The notes under the pieces were generated by a model, which saw only the letters and a list, made by a program, of their open reading frames with translations, was not told where the DNA came from and made no database searches. Shown here in pieces: positions 15,454 through 23,901 of a stretch of DNA of 64,000 bases (within the stretch, counting starts at the first letter, position 1; the number at the start of each line of letters is the position of its first letter). The stretch is from Falsiroseomonas sp050563535 (GTDB taxonomy: Bacteria; Pseudomonadota; Alphaproteobacteria; Acetobacterales; Acetobacteraceae). Location: assembly GCF_050563535.1 (NCBI RefSeq), contig NZ_JBNXUO010000012.1:75602-139601 (forward strand). Reading direction: 5' to 3'. A program made the position numbers and the translations under genes.

Positions 15454-16361
15454 GCACGGGTTTCCGGGGCATCTACCCCATCCTCTACGCCTTCTTCGGC
15501 GCCGATGGCCGGCTGGACGAGCAGGCGATGCGCCGGCAGGTCCGCTGCTGCCTGGCGGGTGGCGCGCATGGCCTCGCGGTGCTCGGCCTCGCGACCGAGG
15601 TGAACAAGCTCGATGCGGCCGAGAAGCGCGACGTGGTGCGGTGGAGCGCGGAGGAGATCGCCGGCCGCGTGCCGCTCGCCGTCACCGTGGCCGAGGCGAC
15701 GGCGGAGGAGGCGGCGCGCTTCGTGCTGGATGCCGCGGCGCTCGGCGCCGCCTGGTGCATCCTCCAGCCGCCGCCGGTGCGCGGCCTGCCGGAAGCCGAG
15801 TACATCGCGTGGTACGGGCGGGTCGCGGATCTCGTCGCGCGGCGCAGCGCCATCCCGCTCGGCATCCAGAACGCCGCGGCCTATATCGGCGTCGGCCTGT
15901 CGGCGGCGGGCGTGGCGACGCTCGCGCGGCGGCATCCCAACGTCACCCTCGTCAAGGCCGAGGACAGCGCGGTGGACGTGCAGCGCCTGGTCGAGGTGAC
16001 GGAAGGGCGGCTGACGGTCTTCAACGGCCGCGCCGGGCTGGAACTGCCGGACTGCCTGCGCGCGGGCTGCGCGGGGATGATCCCGGCGCCGGAATGCGCC
16101 GACATCCAGGCCCGCGTGTTCGACCTGATGGCGGCCGGCGAGCAGGACGCGGCGGAGGCTGGATACGCCCGCATCCTGCCGATGATCGCCTTCGCCATGC
16201 AGGGGGTCGCGATGTTCCTCTGCTACGGCAAGCGCATGACCGGCTGGCGGATGGGGCTGCCGGAGGTGGTGGAGCGCCCGCCCGCGCTCGCGCCCACGCC
16301 CTTCGGGCTCGACTGCGCGCGCCGCTTCGCCGCGCGGCTCGGCCCCTATCCGGGCGCATGA
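15450..16361 (+). CDS. DapA/NanA-family aldolase or dehydratase, probably sugar-acid directed
   Basis: This 303-aa TIM-barrel protein belongs to the dihydrodipicolinate synthase/N-acetylneuraminate lyase superfamily. The Schiff-base Lys is in TLVKAEDSAV (about residue 168). The region that reads YNxPxRTG in true DapA is instead GIQNAAAYIGVGL, which argues against lysine biosynthesis. Overlap with gntK and proximity to gnd suggest a 2-keto-3-deoxy sugar acid substrate; this is context-based inference. Its start overlaps the gntK TGA. Confidence 0.75.
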   Translation: MSTGFRGIYPILYAFFGADGRLDEQAMRRQVRCCLAGGAHGLAVLGLATEVNKLDAAEKRDVVRWSAEEIAGRVPLAVTVAEATAEEAARFVLDAAALGAAWCILQPPPVRGLPEAEYIAWYGRVADLVARRSAIPLGIQNAAAYIGVGLSAAGVATLARRHPNVTLVKAEDSAVDVQRLVEVTEGRLTVFNGRAGLELPDCLRAGCAGMIPAPECADIQARVFDLMAAGEQDAAEAGYARILPMIAFAMQGVAMFLCYGKRMTGWRMGLPEVVERPPALAPTPFGLDCARRFAARLGPYPGA

Positions 16362-16425
16362 AGCCCTGCTTTAGTCCGCGGCAAGCAAGGCCGGGGGTGT
16401 CCACGGCCGGGGCGGAGGAGCCGCC

Positions 16426-17166
16426 ATGCGTATCGCGCTGCTGACCGACATCCATGCCAACCGCGAGGCCTTCGAGGCCTGCCTGCGCGACGCCGCGCGC
16501 CGCGGGGCGGAGCGCATCGTCATCCTCGGCGACCTGGTGGGCTACGGCGCCGATCCGGCCTGGGTGGTGGACCGGGCGCGGGAACTTGCGGCGCAGGGCG
16601 CCATCGTCCTGAAGGGCAACCATGACGAGGCCGCGGTGGCCGACCGCGGCGGCATGACGCCCGATGCCGCCGCCGCCGCCGCCTGGACCCGCGGCGTGCT
16701 GGACGAGGGCCGCAAGGCCTATCTCGCCGCCCTGCCGCTGGAAGTGGAGGAGGAGGACCGGCTCTACGTCCATGCCGATGCCGCCGACCCCGCCCGCTGG
16801 CACTACGTGCGCGACGCCGAGGACGCGCGCCGCAGCCTGGACGCCGTGTCCGCGCGCGTCGTGCTGTGCGGGCATGTGCATGTTCCCGCGCTCTACGGCC
16901 TGACCGCGGCGGCCAAGCTGGTGAGCTTCCGGCCGGTGACGGATGCGCCGGTGCCCTTCACCCGGCCGCGCCGGTGGCTGGCCGTGCTCGGCGCCGTCGG
17001 CCAGCCGCGCGACGGCGACCCGGCGGCGGCCTGGGCGATGCTGGACGTGGCCGCGAACAGCCTGACGCTGCACCGCGTGCCCTACGACGTGGAGGCGGCG
17101 GCCGAGAAGATCCGCGACGCCGGCCTGCCGGAGGTGCTGGCCTCCCGCCTCTACCGGGGGCGCTGA
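16426..17166 (+). CDS. Calcineurin-type metallophosphoesterase
   Basis: This 246-aa protein of the YfcE/MJ0936-like class has all metal-binding blocks: TDIHAN, GDLVGYGAD, KGNHDE and GHVHVP. Such enzymes hydrolyse phosphodiesters or phosphoproteins; the substrate cannot be read from sequence. GGAGGAG (16414-16420) precedes the ATG by 5 nt. The gene ends 3 nt before the Ser/Thr kinase start, so the two are almost certainly co-transcribed. The pairing raises the possibility of protein phosphatase activity toward kinase targets. Confidence 0.82.
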   Translation: MRIALLTDIHANREAFEACLRDAARRGAERIVILGDLVGYGADPAWVVDRARELAAQGAIVLKGNHDEAAVADRGGMTPDAAAAAAWTRGVLDEGRKAYLAALPLEVEEEDRLYVHADAADPARWHYVRDAEDARRSLDAVSARVVLCGHVHVPALYGLTAAAKLVSFRPVTDAPVPFTRPRRWLAVLGAVGQPRDGDPAAAWAMLDVAANSLTLHRVPYDVEAAAEKIRDAGLPEVLASRLYRGR

Positions 17167-17169
17167 GCG

Positions 17170-18588
17170 GTGGCGCAAGCGAGGCTGACCGAAGGCGAGG
17201 AGATCGACGGCTTCCGCATCGGCGCCGCCGTGCATGTCGGCGGCATGGCGGCGCTGTGGGAGGTGACGCATCCCGACCACGACCTGCCCATGCTGATGAA
17301 GGTGCCGCGCATCGCGGAGGGGGAGGACCCGGCCGCCATCGTGTCCTTCGAGATGGAGCAGATGATCCTGCCGCGCCTGTCGGGGCCGCATGTGCCGCGC
17401 TTCGTCGCGGCCGGCGGCTTCGACGTGCAGCCCTACCTGGTGATGGAGCGCATCGCGGGGGCGAGCCTGCTGCCGCTGGTGGAGAAGCTGCCCCTGCCGG
17501 TGGAGCGCGTGGCCGAGATCGGCGCGCGCGTGGCGGATGCGCTGGATGCGCTGCACCGGCAGCATCTGGTGCACCTGGACGTGAAGCCCTCCAACATCCT
17601 GACGCGGGAGAGCGGGGAGGCGGTGCTGATCGATTTCGGCCTGTCCCGCCACGCCCAGCTGCCCGACCTGATGGAGGAGGAGTTCCGCCTGCCCTACGGC
17701 ACCGCGCCCTACATGGCGCCGGAACAGGTGATGGGGATCCGCAGCGAGCCGCGCAGCGATCTCTTCGCGCTCGGCGCGATGCTGTATTTCTTCACGACCG
17801 GCACGCGGCCCCATGGCGACCCGCAGCGCCTGTCAGGCCTGAAGCGCCGGCTGTGGCGCGACCCGCAGCCGCCGCGGAAGCTGCGCCGGGACTGCCCCGA
17901 CTGGCTGCAGGAGATCATCCTGCGCTGCCTGGAGGTGCTGCCGGAACGGCGCCACCCCACCGCCGCGCAGCTTGCCTACGACCTGCGCAACCCTGACAGC
18001 GTCGCGCTCACCGCGCGGGCGCGCAAGGAAAGCCAGGACGGATGGGCCAGGACCTTCCAGCGCCGCTTCCACCCGGACCACCGGCCGAGCTTCCGCCGCG
18101 CCGACCCGGCGGAGGAGATCGACGCGGCGCCGATCGTCGCGGTGGCCGTCGACCTCGGCGCGGACCGGGTGCTGGAGGAGGCGCTGCGCGTCACCGTCGG
18201 CCACATCCTGGCGACGCTGCCGGGCGCGCGGCTCGCCTGCCTCAACGTGCTGCGGCAGAACCGCATCGCGCTCGACACCACGCTCGACGAGGAGGGGCGG
18301 AACAAGCACCTCCAGCGGCTGGTGGAGCTGCGCCACTGGGCGCAGCCGCTCGGCCTGCCCGAAGGCCGCGCGACCTTCCATGTGCTGGAGGCGGTGAACC
18401 CCGCCGCGGCCATCCTGGAACATGCGCGGGTGAACGGCATCGACCACATCGTGATGGGCGCGCGCACCAATTCGCTGCGCCGCAAGGTGCTGGGCAGCGT
18501 CAGCGCGGAAGTCGCCTCGGAAGCGCCGTGCAGCGTCACCGTCGTCCGCGCCCGCCCGGGCGCGGGGCCGCGCGCGGACCCGGCGTAG
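17170..18588 (+). CDS. Ser/Thr protein kinase fused to universal stress protein domain
   Basis: This 472-aa cytoplasmic fusion has an N-terminal Hanks-type kinase with Lys about 44 (LMKVPR), catalytic loop HLDVKPSN (Asp about 137), DFGLS (Asp about 155) and YMAPEQ. From about residue 320 a UspA domain follows, ending with the nucleotide-binding signature GARTNSLRRKVLGS and CSVTVVRAR. No membrane segment is visible. The GTG start lies 3 nt after the phosphoesterase stop. Usp domains bind ATP or AMP, so the tail may sense energy state and tune the kinase; this is inference. Confidence 0.87.
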   Translation: MAQARLTEGEEIDGFRIGAAVHVGGMAALWEVTHPDHDLPMLMKVPRIAEGEDPAAIVSFEMEQMILPRLSGPHVPRFVAAGGFDVQPYLVMERIAGASLLPLVEKLPLPVERVAEIGARVADALDALHRQHLVHLDVKPSNILTRESGEAVLIDFGLSRHAQLPDLMEEEFRLPYGTAPYMAPEQVMGIRSEPRSDLFALGAMLYFFTTGTRPHGDPQRLSGLKRRLWRDPQPPRKLRRDCPDWLQEIILRCLEVLPERRHPTAAQLAYDLRNPDSVALTARARKESQDGWARTFQRRFHPDHRPSFRRADPAEEIDAAPIVAVAVDLGADRVLEEALRVTVGHILATLPGARLACLNVLRQNRIALDTTLDEEGRNKHLQRLVELRHWAQPLGLPEGRATFHVLEAVNPAAAILEHARVNGIDHIVMGARTNSLRRKVLGSVSAEVASEAPCSVTVVRARPGAGPRADPA

Positions 18589-18624
18589 GCGCCGCGTCCC
18601 CCCGGCGTCATGCACTGACCCACC

Positions 18625-18699
18625 CGGCCTGCGCAGCAGGCCGAGCGGCCGAATGGCCGCCGCGGCAGGTGCCGCGAAGCCCAGCCGGCGGATGCCGGC
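18625..18699. repeat. Four consecutive GC-rich hairpins
   Basis: Perfect inverted repeats follow each other: CGGCCTGC/GCAGGCCG (18625-18643, loop GCA), GCGGCC/GGCCGC (18645-18660, loop GAAT), CGCGGCA/TGCCGCG (18661-18676, loop GG) and GCCGGC/GCCGGC (18684-18699, loop GGAT). They fill most of the 171-bp gap between the convergent kinase-Usp and soxD genes. The gap contains no gene. A role in mRNA 3'-end formation is plausible. Confidence 0.55.
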
Positions 18700-18727
18700 G
18701 CCCGGCGATTGAGGGTACAGGAAAAGC

Positions 18728-18760
18728 ATGCGATCGGTCGAAGCATTCGACCGATCGTAT
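18728..18760 (-). terminator. Intrinsic-type terminator of soxCD
   Basis: CGATCGGTCGAA (18731-18742) and TTCGACCGATCG (18746-18757) form a perfect 12-bp stem with a 3-nt loop, extendable by a G-U and two A-U pairs. It abuts the soxD stop codon. On the minus strand it is followed by CATGCTTTTC, a short U-tract. It could also stop transcripts arriving from the kinase side. Confidence 0.65.
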
Positions 18761-19332
18761 CAGCGGCCGCCGCAGTTCCGTTCGCAGGCGGTGTTGGCGA
18801 TGTCGGGTCGGGGGTCCGGGCCGGTGAAGCCGCCGGCATTGGGCATTCGCACCGCGGGCAGGCTGCGCGCGTCCAGCACTGCATCCCCGGGCAGGATGCC
18901 GTTGATGTTCAGCAGGTAGGCGGTGACGGCATAGACCTGGTCGGGCGCGAGCGACTGCGGCGCGTTGAAGGGCATCGCGCGGTTCACGTAGTCGTAGATG
19001 GTGGTGGCGTGGGGCCAGAAGCTGCCGATGGTGCGGATCGGCCGCGCGGCCGTCAGCGAGCCCTGGCCGCCGGCCAGCCTGTCCATCTGCCCGCCCTGTC
19101 CAGCCTCGCCGTGGCAGGACGCGCATTGCTCGGCGAAGATCGCCGCGCCCTCGCGCACGCTGCCGCGCCCTTCCGGCAGGCCGCTGCCGTCGGGCGCCAC
19201 GTCGATGTCCCAGCCCCGGATCTCCGCCTCCGTCGCGGGGGTGCCGAAGCCGAAGCGGCGCTGCGCGTCGGCGGGAAGCGCGGCGACGGCGACGAAGGCC
19301 AGGGCGAGCAGGCAGCCTTCATGCATTCGCAT
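18760..19332 (-). CDS. soxD: Periplasmic c-type cytochrome, SoxD-like subunit of sulfite/sulfane dehydrogenase
   Basis: This 190-aa protein has a signal peptide (cleavage about residue 23, ADA-Q) and one haem c site, CASCH at 70-74. A Met in the AMPFNAPQ segment is the likely distal ligand. It would accept electrons from the molybdoenzyme encoded upstream and pass them to the respiratory chain. The start overlaps the soxC stop by 14 nt. At 190 residues it matches shorter single-haem SoxD-like forms rather than the longer two-domain version. No other sox genes are present, so a SorB-like role in sulfite oxidation is the main alternative. Confidence 0.8.
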   Translation of the reverse strand: MRMHEGCLLALAFVAVAALPADAQRRFGFGTPATEAEIRGWDIDVAPDGSGLPEGRGSVREGAAIFAEQCASCHGEAGQGGQMDRLAGGQGSLTAARPIRTIGSFWPHATTIYDYVNRAMPFNAPQSLAPDQVYAVTAYLLNINGILPGDAVLDARSLPAVRMPNAGGFTGPDPRPDIANTACERNCGGR

Positions 19333-20602
19333 TGGTGATCTCCCCGGCGGCGGACAGTTTCCAGCCCTGGATCGCGTTGTAGTGGTAGAGGCTTTCGGTC
19401 CCGCGCGCCGCGATGAGCTGGCGGCGCGTCGGCTGGACGTAGCCGGTCTCGTCCACCGCGCGGCTCTGCAATTCGCAGGGGCGGCCGTCCCAGTCGAAGG
19501 CGAAGCGGAAGCGCGTCAGGCAGCGCGGCAGCACCGGCTCCTGCAGGGCCGCCGGCCGCCAGCTTTCCCCGCCATCGGTCGAGACATCCACCCGCGCGAT
19601 GCGGCCATGGCCGGACCAGGCGAGGCCGGAGACCTCGTGGAACCCGGCCCCCCGCAGCGGGCGGTCGGAGGAGGGGTGGGTGATGAGGGACTTCGCCTCC
19701 ATCACGAAGGTGAACTGCCGCGCCGTGCCGTCCGGCATCAGGTCGGTGTATTTCGACGTCTCCTCCCGCGTCTGGAAGGGACGCTCGCCGAGTTCGAGGC
19801 GGCGCAGCCACTTGATCCACATGTTGCCCTCGTAGCCGGGCAGGGCGAGCCGGATGGGGTAGCCCTGCTCGGGGCGCAGGGCCTCTCCGTTCTGGGCGTA
19901 GACGACCATGGCGTCGTCCATCGCCTTCTCCAGCGGGATGCTGCGGGTCATCGCCGCGGCGTCCGCGCCTTCCGCCAGCAGCCAGGCCGCGCCGGGCTTC
20001 ACGCCCGCTTCCTCCAGCAGGGTGCGCAGCCGCACGCCCGTCCATTCGCAGCAGCTGATCAGCCCGTGCGCGAGCTGCACCGAATGGATGGGCGAGCGCC
20101 GCCATTCGGAGGAGGAATTGCCCGAGCATTCGAGGAAGTGGATCCGCGATTCCGAAGGGAAGCGCCGCAGGTCATCCATGGTGAAGATCAGCGGCCGTTC
20201 CACCAGGCCGTGCAGCATCAGGCGGTGCTGCGCGGGGTCTATGTCCGGCACGCCGCCATGGTGGCGTTCGAAGACCAGCCCGTTCGGCGTGATGATCCCC
20301 TGCAGGTCCTGGATGGGCGTGCGGCTGGAGGCCGCGGTGTCGGTCGGGGACCGTTCGCGCGCCCGGCGCACCACATTCGCCTCGTGCCGGGACGGCAGGC
20401 CATAGGGCGGCGACATGGTGGGGCGGCCCTGGACGCGCATCCATTCCGGCACGTTGGGCGGCAGGTTGGATGCCGCCCCCTGGGCCAGCGCCGCCACGGG
20501 TGCGAGCGCCGCGGAAGCCGCCGCGGCCTGCGCCCCGCCGCGCAGAAGCGCGCGGCGTCCGGGCAGGGCCTGCCCTCCACCCGCCTTGTCGTCCTTGTCC
20601 AT
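19319..20602 (-). CDS. soxC: Molybdenum sulfite/sulfane dehydrogenase, SoxC-like
   Basis: This 427-aa sulfite-oxidase-family protein has a twin-arginine-type leader (GRRALLRGGAQAAAA). The molybdenum-binding Cys is about residue 159 in HFLECSGN. The C-terminal Mo-co dimerisation domain (VSGLAWSGHGRIARVDVSTDGG) is intact. It oxidises sulfite or protein-bound sulfane sulfur in the periplasm with the SoxD-like cytochrome as partner. The ATG at 20602 is preceded by GGGAGGAG. soxAXYZB are not present, so free sulfite from organosulfonate breakdown may be the real substrate; this is inference. Confidence 0.85.
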   Translation of the reverse strand: MDKDDKAGGGQALPGRRALLRGGAQAAAASAALAPVAALAQGAASNLPPNVPEWMRVQGRPTMSPPYGLPSRHEANVVRRARERSPTDTAASSRTPIQDLQGIITPNGLVFERHHGGVPDIDPAQHRLMLHGLVERPLIFTMDDLRRFPSESRIHFLECSGNSSSEWRRSPIHSVQLAHGLISCCEWTGVRLRTLLEEAGVKPGAAWLLAEGADAAAMTRSIPLEKAMDDAMVVYAQNGEALRPEQGYPIRLALPGYEGNMWIKWLRRLELGERPFQTREETSKYTDLMPDGTARQFTFVMEAKSLITHPSSDRPLRGAGFHEVSGLAWSGHGRIARVDVSTDGGESWRPAALQEPVLPRCLTRFRFAFDWDGRPCELQSRAVDETGYVQPTRRQLIAARGTESLYHYNAIQGWKLSAAGEITNANA

Positions 20603-20700
20603 CCGCTCCTCCCGAGAGCCGTGACCGTGTCTGGCGGCGAGCCTAGCGCAAGCGGGCCGGGGGCTTCCGCCACTCCTCGACATGTGACCGTGCCGCCGCG

Positions 20701-21681
20701 TCAGCGTTCGCCAACGGGCCGCCAGGCGATCTCCTGCGCGATCTGCCGGTAGGCGGCCGTCTCCCCCGCGAGGGTGCGGCCGAGTTCCTCCGGCGTCGAA
20801 GGCTCGATCTCGACGCCGATGGCGGCCAGGCGCTGCACCACGCCGGCGTCCTCGGCGAAGGCGCGCGTCTCCGCCGCCAGCCGCTCCACGATGGGGCGCG
20901 GCGTCTCGGCGGGGACGAAGATGCCGAACCAGTTCACGGCGCTGACCTGCGACTCCCCCGTCTCGAGGAAGGTGGGCACGCCCGGCAGCAGCGCGGCGCG
21001 GCGCGGGCCGGTGACGCCAAGGGCGCGCAGCCGCCCTTCCTGGATGTGCGGCAGCAGCACGGGGGTCAGCGCGAAGACCGTGTCCACCCGCCCGGCGATG
21101 GCATCGGTCGTCGCCTGCGCGCCGCCGCGATAGCCGACATGCTCGAATTCCATGTTCGACCGGCGGTTCATCGCGGCCACCTGGAAGTCCAGCTGCGCGC
21201 TCGCCACCGTGTAGCGCCCGGGCTCCCGCCGGGCGAGCAGGATCGCCTCGCGCAGGTCGCGGGCGGGGAAGGCCGGGCGCGTCGCGAGCACGTAGGGGAT
21301 GCGGCCGATGCCGCCGACGGGGGCGAGCGCGGTCAGCGCATCGAAGCCGGGGAAGGGACCGGCGGCCGCGTTGATGGCGAGCGAGGCCTGGCCGAACAGC
21401 AGCGTGTAGCCATCCGGCGCGGCACGGGCGCCGGCCTCGCTGCCGATGTTGGTCTGCGCGCCCGGGCGGTTCTCCACCACGACGGCCTGGCCGATGCGCT
21501 GGCGCAGGAAGTCGGCATAGGGTCGCGCGACCTGGTCGTTCGTCCCGCCGGCGGGATAGGGGACGATGAGGCGGAGAGCGCGCGCCGGCCAGGCCTCCGG
21601 CGCCTGCGCCCTGGCCGGCGCGGCGAGCGCGCCGGCGGCCGAGGCGCACCACGCGATGTCGAGGAGTGTCCGCCTGTGCAT
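20701..21681 (-). CDS. Bug/TctC-family solute receptor, module 1
   Basis: This 326-aa periplasmic binding protein of tripartite tricarboxylate transporters has a signal peptide ending near APARAQ. It shows family blocks LIVPYPAGGTNDQVAR, VVVENRPGAQ and APDGYTLLFGQ. I chose ATG 21681 (MHRRTLL), with GGGGGAAG upstream, over 21705. It is the last gene of the carboxylase/CoA-ligase operon, so its ligand is probably the carboxylate that operon degrades. No TctA/TctB membrane genes are in the window. Confidence 0.85.
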   Translation of the reverse strand: MHRRTLLDIAWCASAAGALAAPARAQAPEAWPARALRLIVPYPAGGTNDQVARPYADFLRQRIGQAVVVENRPGAQTNIGSEAGARAAPDGYTLLFGQASLAINAAAGPFPGFDALTALAPVGGIGRIPYVLATRPAFPARDLREAILLARREPGRYTVASAQLDFQVAAMNRRSNMEFEHVGYRGGAQATTDAIAGRVDTVFALTPVLLPHIQEGRLRALGVTGPRRAALLPGVPTFLETGESQVSAVNWFGIFVPAETPRPIVERLAAETRAFAEDAGVVQRLAAIGVEIEPSTPEELGRTLAGETAAYRQIAQEIAWRPVGER

Positions 21682-21708
21682 CGCTTCCCCCGTGTGCTTC
21701 GTCATCCG

Positions 21709-21755
21709 TCAGTCCGGCGCGTCCCGCGCCGTTTCAGTCCGGCGCGTCCCGCGCC
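21709..21755 (-). repeat. 22-bp tandem duplication spanning a stop codon
   Basis: The 22 bp at 21709-21730 are repeated exactly at 21734-21755, separated by 3 bp. The 21734 copy includes the TGA of the CoA-ligase gene, so the last codons and stop have been duplicated into the intergenic space. Each copy can fold as GGCGC/GCGCC with a GGGAC loop. Confidence 0.75.
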
Positions 21756-23191
21756 AGGGCCTCGCGCGCCAGGAACGCCTCATGCGCACGCAGCGCGGCG
21801 AGCGCCGCGGCGGCGGCCGGCAGTTCGTCGAAGACCGGGATGCCGGCCGCCAGCGCGCGTGTGCGATAGGTGCGGCGCAGCTCCTCCGTCGCCGCGTCCC
21901 CGTCGGAGCGCAGGACCAGTACGAAATGCCCGCCCCCCCGGTGTTCCGCCCGCACCCGCAGGGCGGAGGCCATGAGGGAGCCGAGCAGGTCCACCTCCGC
22001 GTAGCCGAGCAGGACCGGCATGTTCAGGTGCATCACGACGGCGTCCGGCGCCGCATGGGCGTAGACGGCGCGCAGGATGCCCTCCGCGACGCGCCCCTCC
22101 TCCAGCCGCAGCGCGTTGCCCGGCACGTCGATGGGGTTGGCCAGGCTCGACCCCGGCGGCACCTTCAGCCGCCCCAGGGCCGCCTGCGCCTCACCCCCGA
22201 AGGGCGGCACGTCGAAGCCGTGGCGGACGAAGGCGTCGGTGGCCAGCACGCTGGTGCCGCCGCCATTGCCGAACAGCGCGACGCGCCGCAGCGGGCTGTC
22301 CGCGCGCGGCGCGAGGAGCTGGAAGGCGAGCAGCGCGTCGAGGAAGCCGTCCAGCGTGTCCGTCATGGCCACGCCCGCCTGCCGCGCCATCGCCATCCAC
22401 AGCCGGTGGTCGGAGGCGAGGGAGCCGGTGTGGGACGCCGCGGCGCGCTGCCCTTCGCGCGTCTGGCCGCCCTTCAGCAGCACCACCGGCTTCGCGCCGC
22501 GCGTGGCGCGCAGCAGGTCGAAGATGCGCCGTGCGTCGCGCGCATCCTCGAGGTAGAGGCCGATGACCCGCGTGGCGGGATCGGCCAGCAGGTAGTCGAG
22601 CAGGTCCGCGGTGCCGAGATCGGCGCAGTTGCCCATCGTGACCAGCGCGCTGAGGCCGAGCCCGCGCACCCGCCCCCGCCGCAGGATGTCGAGCGAGAGG
22701 CCGCCGCTCTGCGACAGGATGCCGATGCTGCCGGGGGTGGGATCGACGCCGTCGAAGAAGGTCAGGCCCCCGCGCGGCGAATGGGTGCCGAGGCAGTTCG
22801 GGCCGAGGATGCGCACGCCCGCCGCGGCGGCGGCGGCGAGCAGCCGGTCCTGCAGCGCCGCGCCGCCTTCCACCTCGGCGAAGCCGCTCGACATCACCTG
22901 CGCGAAGCGGACTCGGCCGCGCGCGGCGGCGATGGCGTCCGGCACGCGTTCGGCGCCGATCGCGACGATGGCGTAGTCCACCACCCCCGGCGTCTCGCCG
23001 AGGCTCCGGAAGGCTGGCAGCCCCTCGACCTCGGCCGCGGACGGGTGCACGGGCCAGATCGCGCCGTCATAGCCGAAGGCGCGCAGCCGCCGGATGAAGG
23101 CGTTGCCGAGCCCGCCGCCCCCCGGCGAGGCGCCGAGCACGGCGACGCTGCGCGGTGTGAACAGCGGCGCGAAGGCGTCCAGCACGCTCAT
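21734..23191 (-). CDS. NDP-forming acyl-CoA synthetase, CoA-binding/ligase subunit
   Basis: This 485-aa protein matches the alpha subunit of ADP-forming acetate-CoA ligases. It has an N-terminal CoA-binding Rossmann domain (VAVLGASPGGGGLGNA), the ligase domain block ILSQSGGLSLDIL and the phospho-His region AAASHTGSLAS. It forms acyl-CoA from a carboxylate and ATP together with the ATP-grasp subunit next door, whose stop overlaps its start (ATGA). Many bacteria carry the two parts fused; here they are split. Context suggests activation of an imported carboxylate before biotin-dependent chemistry. Confidence 0.85.
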   Translation of the reverse strand: MSVLDAFAPLFTPRSVAVLGASPGGGGLGNAFIRRLRAFGYDGAIWPVHPSAAEVEGLPAFRSLGETPGVVDYAIVAIGAERVPDAIAAARGRVRFAQVMSSGFAEVEGGAALQDRLLAAAAAAGVRILGPNCLGTHSPRGGLTFFDGVDPTPGSIGILSQSGGLSLDILRRGRVRGLGLSALVTMGNCADLGTADLLDYLLADPATRVIGLYLEDARDARRIFDLLRATRGAKPVVLLKGGQTREGQRAAASHTGSLASDHRLWMAMARQAGVAMTDTLDGFLDALLAFQLLAPRADSPLRRVALFGNGGGTSVLATDAFVRHGFDVPPFGGEAQAALGRLKVPPGSSLANPIDVPGNALRLEEGRVAEGILRAVYAHAAPDAVVMHLNMPVLLGYAEVDLLGSLMASALRVRAEHRGGGHFVLVLRSDGDAATEELRRTYRTRALAAGIPVFDELPAAAAALAALRAHEAFLAREALARDAPD

Positions 23192-23901
23192 CGCGGCGCG
23201 CCCAGCAGGATGCGCGCATCCGCGGCGACCGCGCCGGCGGCGGAGACGATCAGCGGGTTGATGTCGATCTCCCGGATGCCGAGGGCGGGGTCCGCCATCA
23301 GCCCCCCCGCGCCGCCGAGGCGCAGCAACACGTCGCAGATCGCGTCCTCGTCCGCCGCGACGCCGCCTCGGGCGCCGCGCAGGACGGGCAGGGCCTTCAG
23401 CTCCTCCAGCATGTCGCGCGCCTCGTGCCGGCGGATCGGGCAGATGCGGAAGGCGATGTCGGCGAAGACCTCGACGAAGATGCCGCCGAGGCCGAGCATG
23501 ACCACCGGGCCGAAGCGCGCATCCACCATGCCGCCGACCACCACCTCGTGCCCCGGCGGCGCCATCTCCTCCACCAGGAAGGCCTGCGGGGCATGGGCGG
23601 CGATGACGGGGCTGGCGAGCATCGCATCCCGCGCCGCGCGTACCGCCGCGGCGTCGGGCAGGCGCAGCCGCACGCCGCCGGCGTCGCTCTTGTGCAGCAG
23701 GCCTGGGGCCATGACCTTCAGCGCGAAGGGCGGCGAAAGGCCGGCCAGCGCCGCGGCGGGATCTCCCCCGGCGCTGATCACCGCGGAACGCGGCACGGCG
23801 ATGCCATGGGCGGCGAGCAGCCGCTTGGCCGCGGCCTCGTCCAGCGCGTCGCGAGGGCCGGCCGCGGGATCGGCCGCCGCCCGGGTGCCGCCTTCCGGCA
23901 T
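23188..23901 (-). CDS. NDP-forming acyl-CoA synthetase, ATP-grasp subunit
   Basis: This 237-aa ATP-grasp_5-type subunit has the expected elements: KRLLAAHGIAVPRS at the N-terminus, PFALKVMAPGLLHKSDAGGV, a metal/nucleotide segment GPVVMLGLGGIFVEV and IREIDINPLIV near the C-terminus. It phosphorylates the catalytic His of the partner subunit. The start shares one base with the stop of the biotin-carrier gene. Confidence 0.85.
   Translation of the reverse strand: MPEGGTRAAADPAAGPRDALDEAAAKRLLAAHGIAVPRSAVISAGGDPAAALAGLSPPFALKVMAPGLLHKSDAGGVRLRLPDAAAVRAARDAMLASPVIAAHAPQAFLVEEMAPPGHEVVVGGMVDARFGPVVMLGLGGIFVEVFADIAFRICPIRRHEARDMLEELKALPVLRGARGGVAADEDAICDVLLRLGGAGGLMADPALGIREIDINPLIVSAAGAVAADARILLGAPR

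Noticed and set aside
15450..16361. Assignment of the aldolase as DapA of lysine biosynthesis
   Set aside because: The characteristic YNxPxRTG motif is absent and the operon partners are gluconate enzymes.
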